DNA of 64,000 bases. Origin: DASSFG01 sp035550375 (GTDB taxonomy: Bacteria > Planctomycetota > Planctomycetia > Pirellulales > JAICIG01). The first letter of the stretch is position 1. Every line of letters starts with the position of its first letter. The notes beneath the pieces are model-generated. The model saw only the letters and a program-made list of their open reading frames with translations. It ran no database searches and had not been told where the DNA came from. Below, piece by piece: positions 7,742 to 16,005 of the stretch. The position numbers and the translations under genes were made by a program. The stretch covers positions 1 to 64,000 of the forward strand of contig DASZPH010000116.1 in the NCBI GenBank assembly GCA_035550375.1, given 5' to 3'.

Positions 7742-8173
7742 ATGCTGGCCGGACGGATGGAAGGGAGCTGCGAAGCCTTGAGTGAAAACGCTACTGTGGT
7801 CTGCCCCGATTTTTCCAAAGGCGACGGCCTGCTGCCCGTCATCGCTCAAGACGCCGGCACGGGCGAGGTGTTGATGCTGGCCTACATGAACGCCGAGAGT
7901 TTTGCCCGGACCGTGGCGACGGGCGAGGCCGTTTATTTCAGTCGCAGCCGCAACCGCCTGTGGCGTAAGGGGGAAGAGAGCGGACACACCCAGCAAGTGC
8001 GCGCCGTTCTGGTCGATTGCGACGGCGACACGATCCTGCTCAAGGTGACACAACAGGGAGGCGCCGCGTGTCACGAAGGCTACCGAAGCTGCTTTTTCCG
8101 CCAAGTGACCGATGCCGGGCTAAAAGTCGTCGGTGAGCGGGTTTTCGACCCGGCCGAAGTCTACAAGAAGTGA
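7742..8173 (+). CDS. hisI: Phosphoribosyl-AMP cyclohydrolase
   Basis: This enzyme performs the third step of histidine biosynthesis, opening the purine ring of phosphoribosyl-AMP. Visible motifs are VLMLAYMNAESF, YFSRSRNRLWRKGEESGH and the metal-site segment VDCDGDTILLKV, then GAACHEGYRSCFFR with conserved His and Cys ligands. This is the monofunctional form (143 aa) without a HisE domain. Three starts are possible: ATG 7742, ATG 7757 and TTG 7778. The purine-rich GGAAGGGAG at 7759-7767 favours TTG 7778, giving an enzyme of 131 aa. It is the first gene of a tight plus-strand run (6 bp to the next). No other his genes are in the window. Confidence 0.93.
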   Translation: MLAGRMEGSCEALSENATVVCPDFSKGDGLLPVIAQDAGTGEVLMLAYMNAESFARTVATGEAVYFSRSRNRLWRKGEESGHTQQVRAVLVDCDGDTILLKVTQQGGAACHEGYRSCFFRQVTDAGLKVVGERVFDPAEVYKK

Positions 8174-8179
8174 GATCCC

Positions 8180-8851
8180 ATGCACAGATTTCTTCTCCTG
8201 GTGTGCCTGGCTGTGATGGCGGCGCATCTTCAGTTGGGCAGTTGCTCCGCCGACGAACAGGCCAACGGTCTTCCCTTGATCTTCAAAGACGACTTTGAGC
8301 ACGGTGCCGACCGGTGGAAGCCGACGGATGACGCCGCCTGGAAGATCGTCGAAGGGCGTGGGGGCCACGTCTACAGCCTGTTTCAGCAGAGCAAGTATGA
8401 GCCGCCCCACCGAAGCCCGATCAATTTCAGCCTGATCCGCGATCTATCGGCCGGCGACTTTGTGCTGATGGCCAAGGCCCGCAGCACCTGCCGCGATTAT
8501 GGCCACCGCGATTTGTGTCTTATCTTCGGCTATCAAGACCCGGCGCATTACTACTACGTGCACCTGGGCAAACAAACCGACGACCACGCGAACCAGATTT
8601 TTATCGTCAACGGCGCGCCGCGCGCCAAGATTTCGACCAAGACGACGTCGGGAACATCCTGGGACGATCAGTGGCATCAGGTAAAAATCGTCCGCGAGAC
8701 GAAGTCGGGAGACATCCGGGTGTTTTTTGACGATCTGGATACGCCGGTGATGACGGCCAGCGATACCACATTCCGCAGCGGGCAAGTCGGACTTGGTTCG
8801 TTCGACGACTCGGGCGACTGGGACGACGTGCAACTTTTTGCCAGACAATAG
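8180..8851 (+). CDS. Secreted concanavalin A-like lectin/glucanase-fold protein
   Basis: The protein is 223 aa. A Sec signal peptide (MHRFLLLVCLAVMAAHLQLG, then SCSADE) is followed by a jelly-roll pattern: LIFKDDFEHGADRWKP, then YYYVHLGKQTDDHANQIF, WHQVKIVRETKSGDIRVFFDD, and a last strand GLGSFDDSGDWDDVQLF. This layout is that of DUF1080/LamG-type domains common in planctomycetes, which bind or cleave glycans. I see no clear catalytic glutamate pair. Cys22, close after the h-region, might be a lipobox (LGSC), giving a lipoprotein. It is 6 bp after hisI and 9 bp before the RidA gene, so it is in the same transcription unit. Confidence 0.8.
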   Translation: MHRFLLLVCLAVMAAHLQLGSCSADEQANGLPLIFKDDFEHGADRWKPTDDAAWKIVEGRGGHVYSLFQQSKYEPPHRSPINFSLIRDLSAGDFVLMAKARSTCRDYGHRDLCLIFGYQDPAHYYYVHLGKQTDDHANQIFIVNGAPRAKISTKTTSGTSWDDQWHQVKIVRETKSGDIRVFFDDLDTPVMTASDTTFRSGQVGLGSFDDSGDWDDVQLFARQ

Positions 8852-8860
8852 GAGTCTTCT

Positions 8861-9328
8861 GTGAGTGCTGAAAAGCGAATCAAAGAGCTTGGTCTTGAAC
8901 TTCCCCCCGCACCCAAACCGGCCGGCGTTTATCAGCCGGTCGTTCAGGTCGGAAACCTCTGTTATGTCTCCGGCCATGGACCCCTCAAGTCCGACGGCAC
9001 GCTGATCACGGGCCGAGTCGGAACGGATCTCGATCAGCAGGGCGGCTACCAGGCGGCCCGTCAGACGGGGCTGGCGATTCTGGCGTCGTTGCGGGCAAAG
9101 CTGGGCAGCCTCGACCGCATCCGTCGTGTGGTGAAGACGCTGGGAATGGTGAACGCCTCCCCCGACTTTCAGCAGCACCCGGCGGTGATCAACGGCTTCA
9201 GCGAGTTGTTCGCCGATGTTTTTGGCCGAGAGAACGGGGTCGGGGCGCGCAGCGCGGTCGGCATGGGATCGCTGCCGGGGAACATCGCCGTAGAGATCGA
9301 GGTCATCCTGGAGATTTCCGAAGACTGA
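8861..9328 (+). CDS. RidA/YjgF-family protein (long form)
   Basis: The protein is 155 aa from a GTG start preceded by AGGAG at 7-base spacing. The fold and motif pattern (VVQVGNLCYVSGHGPL, then LGSLDRIRRVVKTLGMVN, then GARSAVGMGSLPGNIAVEIE) are those of the larger RidA branch. The conserved Arg that binds carboxylates in enamine deaminases is present in GARSA. RidA proteins hydrolyse reactive 2-aminoacrylate-type enamines. The longer branch has less certain substrates. Its place between hisI, a secreted lectin-like gene and a beta-helix gene does not define a pathway. Confidence 0.9.
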   Translation: MSAEKRIKELGLELPPAPKPAGVYQPVVQVGNLCYVSGHGPLKSDGTLITGRVGTDLDQQGGYQAARQTGLAILASLRAKLGSLDRIRRVVKTLGMVNASPDFQQHPAVINGFSELFADVFGRENGVGARSAVGMGSLPGNIAVEIEVILEISED

Positions 9329-9353
9329 ATGACCTTGCCGCGGTTGGGCCTTT

Positions 9354-10799
9354 GTGCTAGCAAACGCCCCCGTGAAGTACCCTTCTCCTGCGGCACTGGT
9401 CGGTTTGCTGGCAACCCTGGTCCTGGCTACGGCCCGGCGGGTGCGCGAACGCGCCCGCCGCCTGCTGACACGCTGGCGGGTCGTGAGATCGTTCGCCTTC
9501 GGCTCTGCGGGCCGGCGGTATCCGCCACCGAGCGCCTGGCTCGCGGCGGCGGCCGGCGCCACGCTGGCTGTGGCGCTGATCGCTTGGCCGGCTGTCTCGC
9601 CGCGGATTGGGCAGCCGGGCAAGACTCGACCCCAACTTGCGTCCGCGGGAAAAGTTGAAGCAGTCGATGTCGCTGCGGTCCGGCCAAATGGCGAAAGGCC
9701 CTCGACGCCGACGGATGCGGTCGAGCTGCCAGATGTCGAGCCCGAAAACCTCGCCGCGCCGGCCAGCCCGATCGTGCAAACGGGCTGGCGGGAGCCCGAG
9801 GCCGCGCCAGTCTCCGCGGCCGATCTGACGGAATCGCAACTGGCGGACGTCCCCGAAGGCGAAGCCGTACCCGGCGAAGTCCAACGGCGGCTCATCGAGG
9901 TGCCGGCCGAGGGACTGGAAGTGACGGAAGCAGACGCGACGTTCGAGAACGTCGACTTCGTGGCGGCCCGGCCAGCGTCGCCAAACGGGGCCATGCTCGT
10001 GCTACGAGGCTCCAACGCCGTCTTTCGCGGCTGCTCGTTTCAGACGAACGACGAGGTGGCGGCCGGCGATCTGCCGGCGGCGATTCGCCTGGATGACGGC
10101 GTCGACTCGGTCGCGGGCGACGCCGGCCTGTCGGCTGGCGCGGTGGAAATCCGGGACTCGGTGTTTCGCCGTGTCAAGGCCGCGGTGAGTTGCCGGGTTG
10201 CCGGTGAGACGGCCGTGCGGCTGGACAACGTGTTGCACTTGGGGCCCGGACCGGGAGTTGAATTCGATCGCTTTCCCAAAGCCGACGAGGTGCTTTTGGT
10301 GGGCCTGTCGCGGATGACGGTGCGCGGCGCGAGATCGGTGGTCGAGATCGGTTGCGATCGGCTTCCGGCCCTCCCCGGTCGCTTGGAGATCGACGCCGCC
10401 GACTGTGCGTTCATCCTGCCCGCTGCAGGAGCCGTCGTGGAATATCGTGGCGCGACGCGTCCCGGTCCACTGCTGAAGGGGTTACGGTGGAGCGGCCGGG
10501 GATCGGTCCTGTCGCCCCGATCGCGCCTGGCACTATGGCGCACGCCGGAGGGGCGTATGCTGGCGGCGCCGGACCAGGCTGTGCCCATCGAAGGCGTTGT
10601 TCGCGCGGAGGTCGACTTCGCCGGCAGATCGGACGAAGGCCCGGCGGCCTCACGCATCGTTCGCTGGCAAGCGCCGCTGGGCACACCTCATCCACCTGGC
10701 GTCGAGGACGGCGCACTGCATTTGCCCAACGCGAAGACGGCCGGCGATCAAACGACGCCAAGGCAAGCGATGGGCGAGTTCACGACGGGCAACCGATGA
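9354..10799 (+). CDS. Membrane-anchored protein with right-handed beta-helix-like repeats
   Basis: The protein is 481 aa from GTG, with a second GTG 18 bases later as alternative. It has a basic N-terminus (residues 25-60 rich in Arg), one membrane segment (SAWLAAAAGATLAVALIAW, about residues 60-80), and a Pro/Ala/Glu-rich linker. The remainder (from about residue 180) has repeated short strands such as ATFENVDFVA, NAVFRGCSFQ, AVEIRDSVFRRV and VRLDNVLHL. These match the rung pattern of parallel beta-helix (pectate-lyase/NosD-like) proteins. The soluble part would be outside the membrane. No catalytic residues are recognisable. It follows the RidA gene by 25 bases and ends 4 bases from a convergent small gene. 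Confidence 0.65.
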   Translation: MLANAPVKYPSPAALVGLLATLVLATARRVRERARRLLTRWRVVRSFAFGSAGRRYPPPSAWLAAAAGATLAVALIAWPAVSPRIGQPGKTRPQLASAGKVEAVDVAAVRPNGERPSTPTDAVELPDVEPENLAAPASPIVQTGWREPEAAPVSAADLTESQLADVPEGEAVPGEVQRRLIEVPAEGLEVTEADATFENVDFVAARPASPNGAMLVLRGSNAVFRGCSFQTNDEVAAGDLPAAIRLDDGVDSVAGDAGLSAGAVEIRDSVFRRVKAAVSCRVAGETAVRLDNVLHLGPGPGVEFDRFPKADEVLLVGLSRMTVRGARSVVEIGCDRLPALPGRLEIDAADCAFILPAAGAVVEYRGATRPGPLLKGLRWSGRGSVLSPRSRLALWRTPEGRMLAAPDQAVPIEGVVRAEVDFAGRSDEGPAASRIVRWQAPLGTPHPPGVEDGALHLPNAKTAGDQTTPRQAMGEFTTGNR

Positions 10800-10803
10800 G
10801 GGG

Positions 10804-11007
10804 TCAGGCCGCTTCCACCGTCGATGCGCGGCGACCGTCGAGGGCACCCGGCGTCACGAGCGTGATCTCGACGGAGTTCTCGTCAGGCGACAAGCCGGCG
10901 CGCGTCCGTAGCTGACGAGGACTCCACTCCGCGCGGATCGACGCGGCGCGCTGGGCGATCTCTTCCGGGGTAGGCCAATGGGCGTCGGCGTTCGGTCGTG
11001 CTCTCAT
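10804..11007 (-). CDS. Small hypothetical protein (67 aa)
   Basis: From the ATG at 11007 the product begins MRARPNADAHW and contains a helical, charged block PTPEEIAQRAASIRAEWSP followed by RQLRTRAG and a looser tail with VEITLVTPG. Blocks of the type 'PxxEEIxxRAxxIRxxWS' recur in very small planctomycete proteins, as far as I recall, and their function is unknown. The codon pattern looks coding only in this part, so the longer frame upstream to 11292 is not used. It is convergent with the beta-helix gene (4 bp apart). Confidence 0.5.
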   Translation of the reverse strand: MRARPNADAHWPTPEEIAQRAASIRAEWSPRQLRTRAGLSPDENSVEITLVTPGALDGRRASTVEAA

Positions 11008-11454
11008 TTGGTGGAAACTCCGAGCTTTCAGGATGGGCTCCGCCGCGCAAACTGTTTGCGCCGGTTGGGGGCCTTCGGCGTCCGGTCCGAAGCAACTGCC
11101 ATGCCGCCGGCTGCCGGCATGGCGCAAACGGCGACTTCCGGCTGGGCCGCTCTTGTGCCAACTCTTGGCCGCTTCGCCAATCCGGATCAATCCCGGGCCC
11201 ATACCGACCCGCGCAGCGCAAGCGAGGAGTAGGATGCAACTTACCTCGCCCGCGATTCGCGTTTGGCATCGGCGCCGTCTGCTCGCAGCCATCTAGCCAG
11301 CAGGCACTGTCGCTTGGTTCCTAGGTGACCAATCTGACGGTCAACCGCCCACGGTCGGGCTTTTTCCGCCCCATGCCACGACGTGGCCACGGTGATATAA
11401 TGCCGATCCGATCAAAGAAACTCCTGCCACACCTTAGCCGAGCATAAACCTGAC
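11008..11454. other. Intergenic region of 447 bp
   Basis: No convincing gene is seen on either strand. Short GC-rich frames are open here by composition only. A small GC stem followed by five T residues lies near 11348-11365, and a strong extended -10 box at 11393-11401. Confidence 0.4.
11393..11401 (+). promoter_or_regulatory. Extended -10 promoter element of the rhodanese/sufE operon
   Basis: TGATATAAT is a perfect -10 hexamer (11396-11401) with the TGn extension. No good -35 box is visible at 16-18 bp, as is usual for extended -10 promoters. Transcription would start near 11408, about 47 bases before the ATG at 11455. Confidence 0.45.
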
Positions 11455-12456
11455 ATGGCCGACTATGCACATCCTGAAGTTCTGGTGAGCACCGAGTGGG
11501 TCGCCGAACATCGCGCCGATCTGAACACCCGCATCGTCGAGTCAGACGAGGACGTCCTGTTGTATCACCAGGGGCACATTCCCGGCGCGGTCAAGATCGA
11601 CTGGCAAACCGATCTGCAAGATTCGCTGGTGCGAGATTACATCGGCCGAGAAAAGTTCGAGCGTCTCTGCGAGTCGAAAGGGATCTCCAACGATACGACG
11701 GTCGTCTTCTACGGCGACAAGAATAACTGGTGGGCCTGCTACGCCTTCTGGACCTTCAAGCTCTACGGCCACGAGAAGTGCTTGATGATGAACGGCGGCC
11801 GCAAGCGGTGGGAGCTTGACGGCCGCGAGCTCACGCGCGAAGCGGAACCCGTCTATCCCCGCGGCACCTACACGGCGAAGGAGCAGGACAAGTCGATCCG
11901 CGCCTTTCGCGACGAGGTGCTCAAACACCAGCGGGCCGGCAAGCAGCTCATCGACGTGCGGTCGCCTGGCGAGTATACGGGCGAGTTGTTCCACATGGAG
12001 GGTTATCCGCAAGAAGGCGCGCTACGGGCAGGGCACATTCCCGGCGCCGCAAACGTTCCCTGGGCCATGGCCGCCGACGAAGACGGCACGTTCAAATCTC
12101 GCAAAGAGCTGGAAAAGATCTATCTCAAGCAGCAGGGACTCAAGCGACGCAGCCCGGTGTTCGCCTACTGCCGGATCGGCGAGAGGTCGAGCCACACATG
12201 GTTCGTGCTGAAGTACCTGCTGGGCTTCAACAACGTGAAGAACTACGACGGTTCGTGGACGGAGTGGGGCAACCTCGTCGGCGCGCCGATCGAAAAGGGA
12301 ATGCCGGCGCCGAAAGGCGAGGCGGAGCCGCCCAAGCCTGCGCCGTCCCCGTCTGAGCCTGCGGTCGAAAGGCACGAACCAGCACAGCCGGCCGCCGAAC
12401 AGTCGTCCGACGGCGCCGAGGCCGAAACGCCGGCCGTGTCGATGAGCGAGGGCTGA
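11455..12456 (+). CDS. Thiosulfate sulfurtransferase, tandem rhodanese
   Basis: The protein is 333 aa. The N-terminal rhodanese domain (about 8-130) has Asp in place of the active cysteine (VVFYGDKNNWW), as in all tandem rhodaneses. The C-terminal domain (about 150-270) carries the catalytic loop CRIGERSSH with Cys239. That loop is of the SseA/CysA thiosulfate:cyanide sulfurtransferase type, not the CG[ST]GVT type of 3-mercaptopyruvate enzymes. A Pro/Ala/Glu-rich tail of about 45 residues after GAPIEKGMPAP is unusual and probably disordered. SufE follows one base after the stop, so a persulfide made on Cys239 could be passed to SufE. Confidence 0.95.
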   Translation: MADYAHPEVLVSTEWVAEHRADLNTRIVESDEDVLLYHQGHIPGAVKIDWQTDLQDSLVRDYIGREKFERLCESKGISNDTTVVFYGDKNNWWACYAFWTFKLYGHEKCLMMNGGRKRWELDGRELTREAEPVYPRGTYTAKEQDKSIRAFRDEVLKHQRAGKQLIDVRSPGEYTGELFHMEGYPQEGALRAGHIPGAANVPWAMAADEDGTFKSRKELEKIYLKQQGLKRRSPVFAYCRIGERSSHTWFVLKYLLGFNNVKNYDGSWTEWGNLVGAPIEKGMPAPKGEAEPPKPAPSPSEPAVERHEPAQPAAEQSSDGAEAETPAVSMSEG

Positions 12457-12457
12457 A

Positions 12458-12898
12458 ATGGCGGGCAAGGCGCAACAACGCCTGGATGAGATCACCGCAG
12501 AATTCGCCGACCTGGAGCCTCGCGAGCGGCTGGAGCTCTTGCTGGATTTTGCCGAAGGTTTGCCGGAAGTGCCGGAGGCGCTGCGGGCCGATCGAGACGT
12601 GGGCGACCATCGCGTTCACGAGTGCATGACCCCCGTCTATCTCTGGGTCCTCTCGGAAGACGGGCATGTACGCATCCACGCCGAGGTCGCTCCCGAAGCA
12701 CCTACGGTAAAGGGCTTCGTCGGGATCCTCGTCGACGCCTTTTCCGGTGCTTCACCCGGGGAACTGCTGAGCGTATCGCCCGATATCCTGCAGCGTCTCG
12801 GCCTGATTGAGGCGCTGGGCATGGTTCGTATGCGGGGCCTGTCGGCCATTTTCAATCGGATTCGCGCGGCCGTCGTGAAGCTGGCCGCCGAAGCGTAG
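12458..12898 (+). CDS. sufE: SufE-family sulfur acceptor protein
   Basis: The protein is 146 aa, the usual SufE length. The active cysteine is Cys56 in VHECMTPVYLW. Downstream are the family blocks GFVGILVDAFSGAS and GLIEALGMVRMRGLSAIFNRIR. SufE normally takes sulfur from the cysteine desulfurase SufS and feeds Fe-S cluster assembly. Here no sufS, sufB, sufC or sufD is adjacent. Instead the gene is tightly coupled to a tandem rhodanese, which suggests sulfur supply from thiosulfate or similar donors, by inference. Confidence 0.93.
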   Translation: MAGKAQQRLDEITAEFADLEPRERLELLLDFAEGLPEVPEALRADRDVGDHRVHECMTPVYLWVLSEDGHVRIHAEVAPEAPTVKGFVGILVDAFSGASPGELLSVSPDILQRLGLIEALGMVRMRGLSAIFNRIRAAVVKLAAEA

Positions 12899-12951
12899 CA
12901 GGCCCACGCCCTCTGCCATCGCCGCGTCGCTACTTTGCCTGCCGGTTGGGC

Positions 12952-14034
12952 CTATTTCCTTGCGGCCGGCAGCGGACCATAGGCCGCGCGCTTCTCGTCA
13001 GGCAAAAGCTTCTCGCTGAACCGCATCACGTAATGCGAGTTGCTGGCCGGCCCCTGAAAGCCGGTGACGTGCTCGTCGACGTCGCTCTCCTGCGACACCA
13101 CGCGGCCCGCCGCCGTGTCGAACCGCACGGTGCCGTTGGCCTTGCTTTGTGCGAGCTGCAATTCGATGATCGGATCGTTCACGGGTGTCAGCACCTGAGT
13201 CTCCAGGCGGATCGTGGCGATCCCGTCGTCGACCGACTCCAGCCGGTAAAGCTGCCGGGCCTTGATCCTCTTGGTGACGTTCTGGGGGGGCACGTTCACT
13301 GTGATGTCGGCGGGCATCGTCCACTCGTCTCCCACGGCGACGGCATTCTCGGGCAGCGGCAAGGTGATGTTCTCAGGCAAGGGCGCCGCCTGCGCGAACA
13401 ACTCCTCGCGCTTCACCACCGCTCCCCGCGGATCAAGCGTCAACTCGGCCAACGGTTTGCCGACGGCGGCAGCCACGTTGTCGTAACCGACCGGCGGCGT
13501 AGCGTCCGTGTCGCTGTCGTACCGCGTCTCCTGGCGGCCGTCAAACTTTTGCCACATCGAAACGTGCTCGACCGAATGAACGAGGGTCACGTTTCCTTGC
13601 TCGTCCACCGACTTCACCTTCCACACCTTGACCGACTTGCTCAGGGTTTCCGCGGTCTGCGTGTTGCTCAGCGAGTCGTCGGACTGCGTCGAGGCGGAAA
13701 TCGTTGTCCGTACCTTGGCGCGGTGCTCGACCTCCCAGCGCACGGTTTCGCCAGATTTGAACTTGTAGCGCAGCTTGTACGATTTGACGCCGGCTTGCGG
13801 GGCCTCTTCCGCCGTGCGTTCGGTCGGTTTGGGGCCGGCCGCCTGCGGAGGAACCTCTTTCGACGGAACCGCTTTGGTGGCCGCTGACGGCGCGGTCGAG
13901 TTGGGCCGCACGTTCTTCGCCGCCGTTCTTGTTGGTTGGCTTTTCTTGCCTGGCTTCGCCGCGCCGGCGGCCAAAGCGTTCGCAGCCAAAAGCGCAAGAA
14001 CCGTCAACGCCAGGCAGGCAGAGCGGGCAGACAT
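12952..14034 (-). CDS. Secreted protein of unknown function (DUF6263-like)
   Basis: The protein is 360 aa. A Sec signal (MSARSACLALTVLALLAANALAA) precedes a low-complexity Lys/Thr/Pro linker (about residues 25-85). The main domain starts at KLRYKFKSGETVRWEVEH and continues with a beta-rich pattern (NVTLVHSVEHVSMWQKFDG, DEWTMPADITV, GIATIRLETQVLTP, GTVRFDTAAGRVVSQESD). This is the layout of planctomycete exported proteins of the DUF6263 type, which resemble a lipocalin or lipoprotein-carrier barrel. That likeness is from general shape, not from a motif. It is the last of twelve consecutive minus-strand genes and is convergent with sufE. Confidence 0.75.
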   Translation of the reverse strand: MSARSACLALTVLALLAANALAAGAAKPGKKSQPTRTAAKNVRPNSTAPSAATKAVPSKEVPPQAAGPKPTERTAEEAPQAGVKSYKLRYKFKSGETVRWEVEHRAKVRTTISASTQSDDSLSNTQTAETLSKSVKVWKVKSVDEQGNVTLVHSVEHVSMWQKFDGRQETRYDSDTDATPPVGYDNVAAAVGKPLAELTLDPRGAVVKREELFAQAAPLPENITLPLPENAVAVGDEWTMPADITVNVPPQNVTKRIKARQLYRLESVDDGIATIRLETQVLTPVNDPIIELQLAQSKANGTVRFDTAAGRVVSQESDVDEHVTGFQGPASNSHYVMRFSEKLLPDEKRAAYGPLPAARK

Positions 14035-14095
14035 CGCACTCGAATCCTTTCGAAGGGGTGATGGAAGATGGGATCAAGGATGACGACCCGGTCGT

Positions 14096-15010
14096 TCATC
14101 CCTCATCGCTTACACCTGAACCGGACCGCGATTCGTTGATTCGCAGGCTGCCGCTCCAGCCGAGCTTTTGCCGGAGCGTGCGGTAATAACTGTGGCCGGC
14201 AACTTCCACCAACTTGAATCGCGGCTTTGCCCGTTGTATCCGTATACGGTCGCCTTGCTCCAAAGGCGCGAACATCCGTCCGTCGATCACGACCGCCGTG
14301 CCCGCGTGCGGTTGCGGCACGACCAACTCATAAACTCGCTCGGCTGAATCGACGACAGGCCGATTGGTCAGCGTGTGCGGACTGATCGGCGAGATGACGA
14401 ACGCTTGCAGATCCTTCCGCAAAATCGGTCCGCCCGCCGAAAGACTGTGCGCCGTCGATCCGACCGGCGTGCTGACGATCAGGCCATCGCAACTATAAGT
14501 AGTCACGAGTTCTGCGTCAACGTAAAGATGCACGTCGAGCATGGCAAACGGCGCGCCTCCCAGGATGGCCACCTCGTTCAGTCCGAGTTGGCTCTTGCTC
14601 GCGGCGGGGTCTTGCTTGTCCAGCCAGCACTCGAGCATCAGGTGTTCGACGATACCGGTCGGTCCCTGGCAGATTCGCGCAAATACGGTCGCGAATTCGT
14701 CGGCGGAAAGGTCGGCCAGAAACCCCAGCTTCCCCAGATTGACACCCACTACGGGCACCTGCCGTTCGCCCATCTGAAAGGCGGCGCGGAGGATGGAGCC
14801 GTCCCCCCCCAGCACGACCGCCAGATCGGCCTCCACTTGCGCGAGGTCCGCCTGAAACCCGATGTCCCAGACGACGATGTCGGCGTGCTCGTTGATGACG
14901 CCGCGAAGACGCTCGGTCTGGCCGGCCGAGGCGAGCGTGGCCGACCCGAGCACCATCACGCGCGGCCGTCCTTGGTGAGAGAGGGCGACGGGAGCGGCGC
15001 GGCGAGTCAT
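14096..15010 (-). CDS. nadK: NAD kinase
   Basis: The enzyme phosphorylates NAD to NADP with ATP or polyphosphate. The sequence shows the catalytic GGDGS (VVLGGDGSILRAAF), the NE motif (LNEVAILGG), and the NAD-binding block SCDGLIVSTPVGSTAHSLSAGGPI, which is diagnostic. It has 304 aa from the ATG at 15010 (MTRRAAP). An upstream ATG at 15046 would add 12 residues without homology. The cytoplasmic enzyme lies between an alpha/beta hydrolase and a secreted unknown in the long minus-strand run. Confidence 0.93.
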   Translation of the reverse strand: MTRRAAPVALSHQGRPRVMVLGSATLASAGQTERLRGVINEHADIVVWDIGFQADLAQVEADLAVVLGGDGSILRAAFQMGERQVPVVGVNLGKLGFLADLSADEFATVFARICQGPTGIVEHLMLECWLDKQDPAASKSQLGLNEVAILGGAPFAMLDVHLYVDAELVTTYSCDGLIVSTPVGSTAHSLSAGGPILRKDLQAFVISPISPHTLTNRPVVDSAERVYELVVPQPHAGTAVVIDGRMFAPLEQGDRIRIQRAKPRFKLVEVAGHSYYRTLRQKLGWSGSLRINESRSGSGVSDEG

Positions 15011-15106
15011 AGTCGAATCATAGGCGGTGCGTCTCACGGTCAGCAAGACGGGTTGGGCAAGCCCGGCTTCACGTTCGGCGTACCTTCGGATCGGCTGAAG
15101 CCGACC

Positions 15107-15982
15107 TCACCCACGCCCCCCTAGGAATTCGTCCACCGCGTCGTCCCACGCCCGCGGCAGAGCATCGTTGTGGCCCACACCGCGCAACGTCACGAACCGC
15201 TTCGGCTCGTTGGCCGCCTCGTACAGCCGCTGCCCCAGCTCATAGGGGATGATCTCGTCGACGTCGCCATGGCAAATCAGAAGCGGGCCGTGATAGTCGG
15301 CGATCTTCTTCAGGGAATCGAGCCGGTTGCGCATCAGCCAGTGCACGGGAAGGAACGGATAGTGGAACGCGCCCACCTCGGGCAGCGACGTGAACGTCCG
15401 CTCGAGGATCAAGCCGCCTGCGCCGTCGCGGCTGGCCAGATCGACCATCACGCCCCCTCCCAGCGACTCCCCGAGCAAGACGATCTCAGCCGGGCGGATC
15501 CCGCTGCGCTGGGCCAGCCAGTTGCGAGCCGCGCGTGCGTCCATCAGGACGCCCCGCTCCGTCGGCTTGCCCTCGCTCAAACCGTATCCTCGATAGTCGA
15601 AGGCCATCAGCGCCACGCGCTGGCGGCGGCAAAACTGAGCCAGGCGATCGGCCCGATAGCTGATGTTTCCTGCGTTGCCACAGGCAAAGAGGACGACCGC
15701 TCGCGGATCGGGATGGGAAAAGTACCAACCGTGCAATGCGGTTCCGTCCCACGATCGAAATCGAACCCGTTCCACCTCCGGCATGTCCCAGCCGGCCAGC
15801 GGCTGCCGGGCCGGAAAGAAGATCAGCGATTCTTCGGCAAACATCGTGAACAGAACGAGGAGTATATAGGGGCAAGCAAAGAACGGGGTGGCACGAACGA
15901 TGATCCGCCGCGCCGAGCGAACCGATCGACCGACGCCAGATCGGCCACAGTCCGAGTTCAGAGCAACCGGTTCGCCGGCCAT
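15107..15982 (-). CDS. Membrane-anchored alpha/beta hydrolase, Bem46/ABHD13-like
   Basis: The protein is 291 aa. An N-terminal hydrophobic segment (FFACPYILLVLFTMF, about residues 34-48) followed by ESLIFFPARQP is the typical start of the Bem46-like group, which is anchored to the membrane. The catalytic nucleophile is the serine of GESLGGG, the oxyanion region is FACGNAGNIS, the acid is in CHGDVDEIIP, and the His is in RGVGHNDAL. The substrate is unknown; lipid or acyl esters are most likely. It starts 23 bases after the stop of the purine phosphorylase gene. Confidence 0.88.
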   Translation of the reverse strand: MAGEPVALNSDCGRSGVGRSVRSARRIIVRATPFFACPYILLVLFTMFAEESLIFFPARQPLAGWDMPEVERVRFRSWDGTALHGWYFSHPDPRAVVLFACGNAGNISYRADRLAQFCRRQRVALMAFDYRGYGLSEGKPTERGVLMDARAARNWLAQRSGIRPAEIVLLGESLGGGVMVDLASRDGAGGLILERTFTSLPEVGAFHYPFLPVHWLMRNRLDSLKKIADYHGPLLICHGDVDEIIPYELGQRLYEAANEPKRFVTLRGVGHNDALPRAWDDAVDEFLGGRG

Positions 15983-16005
15983 CAGCCCGATCTTCGTTTG
16001 CCGTG

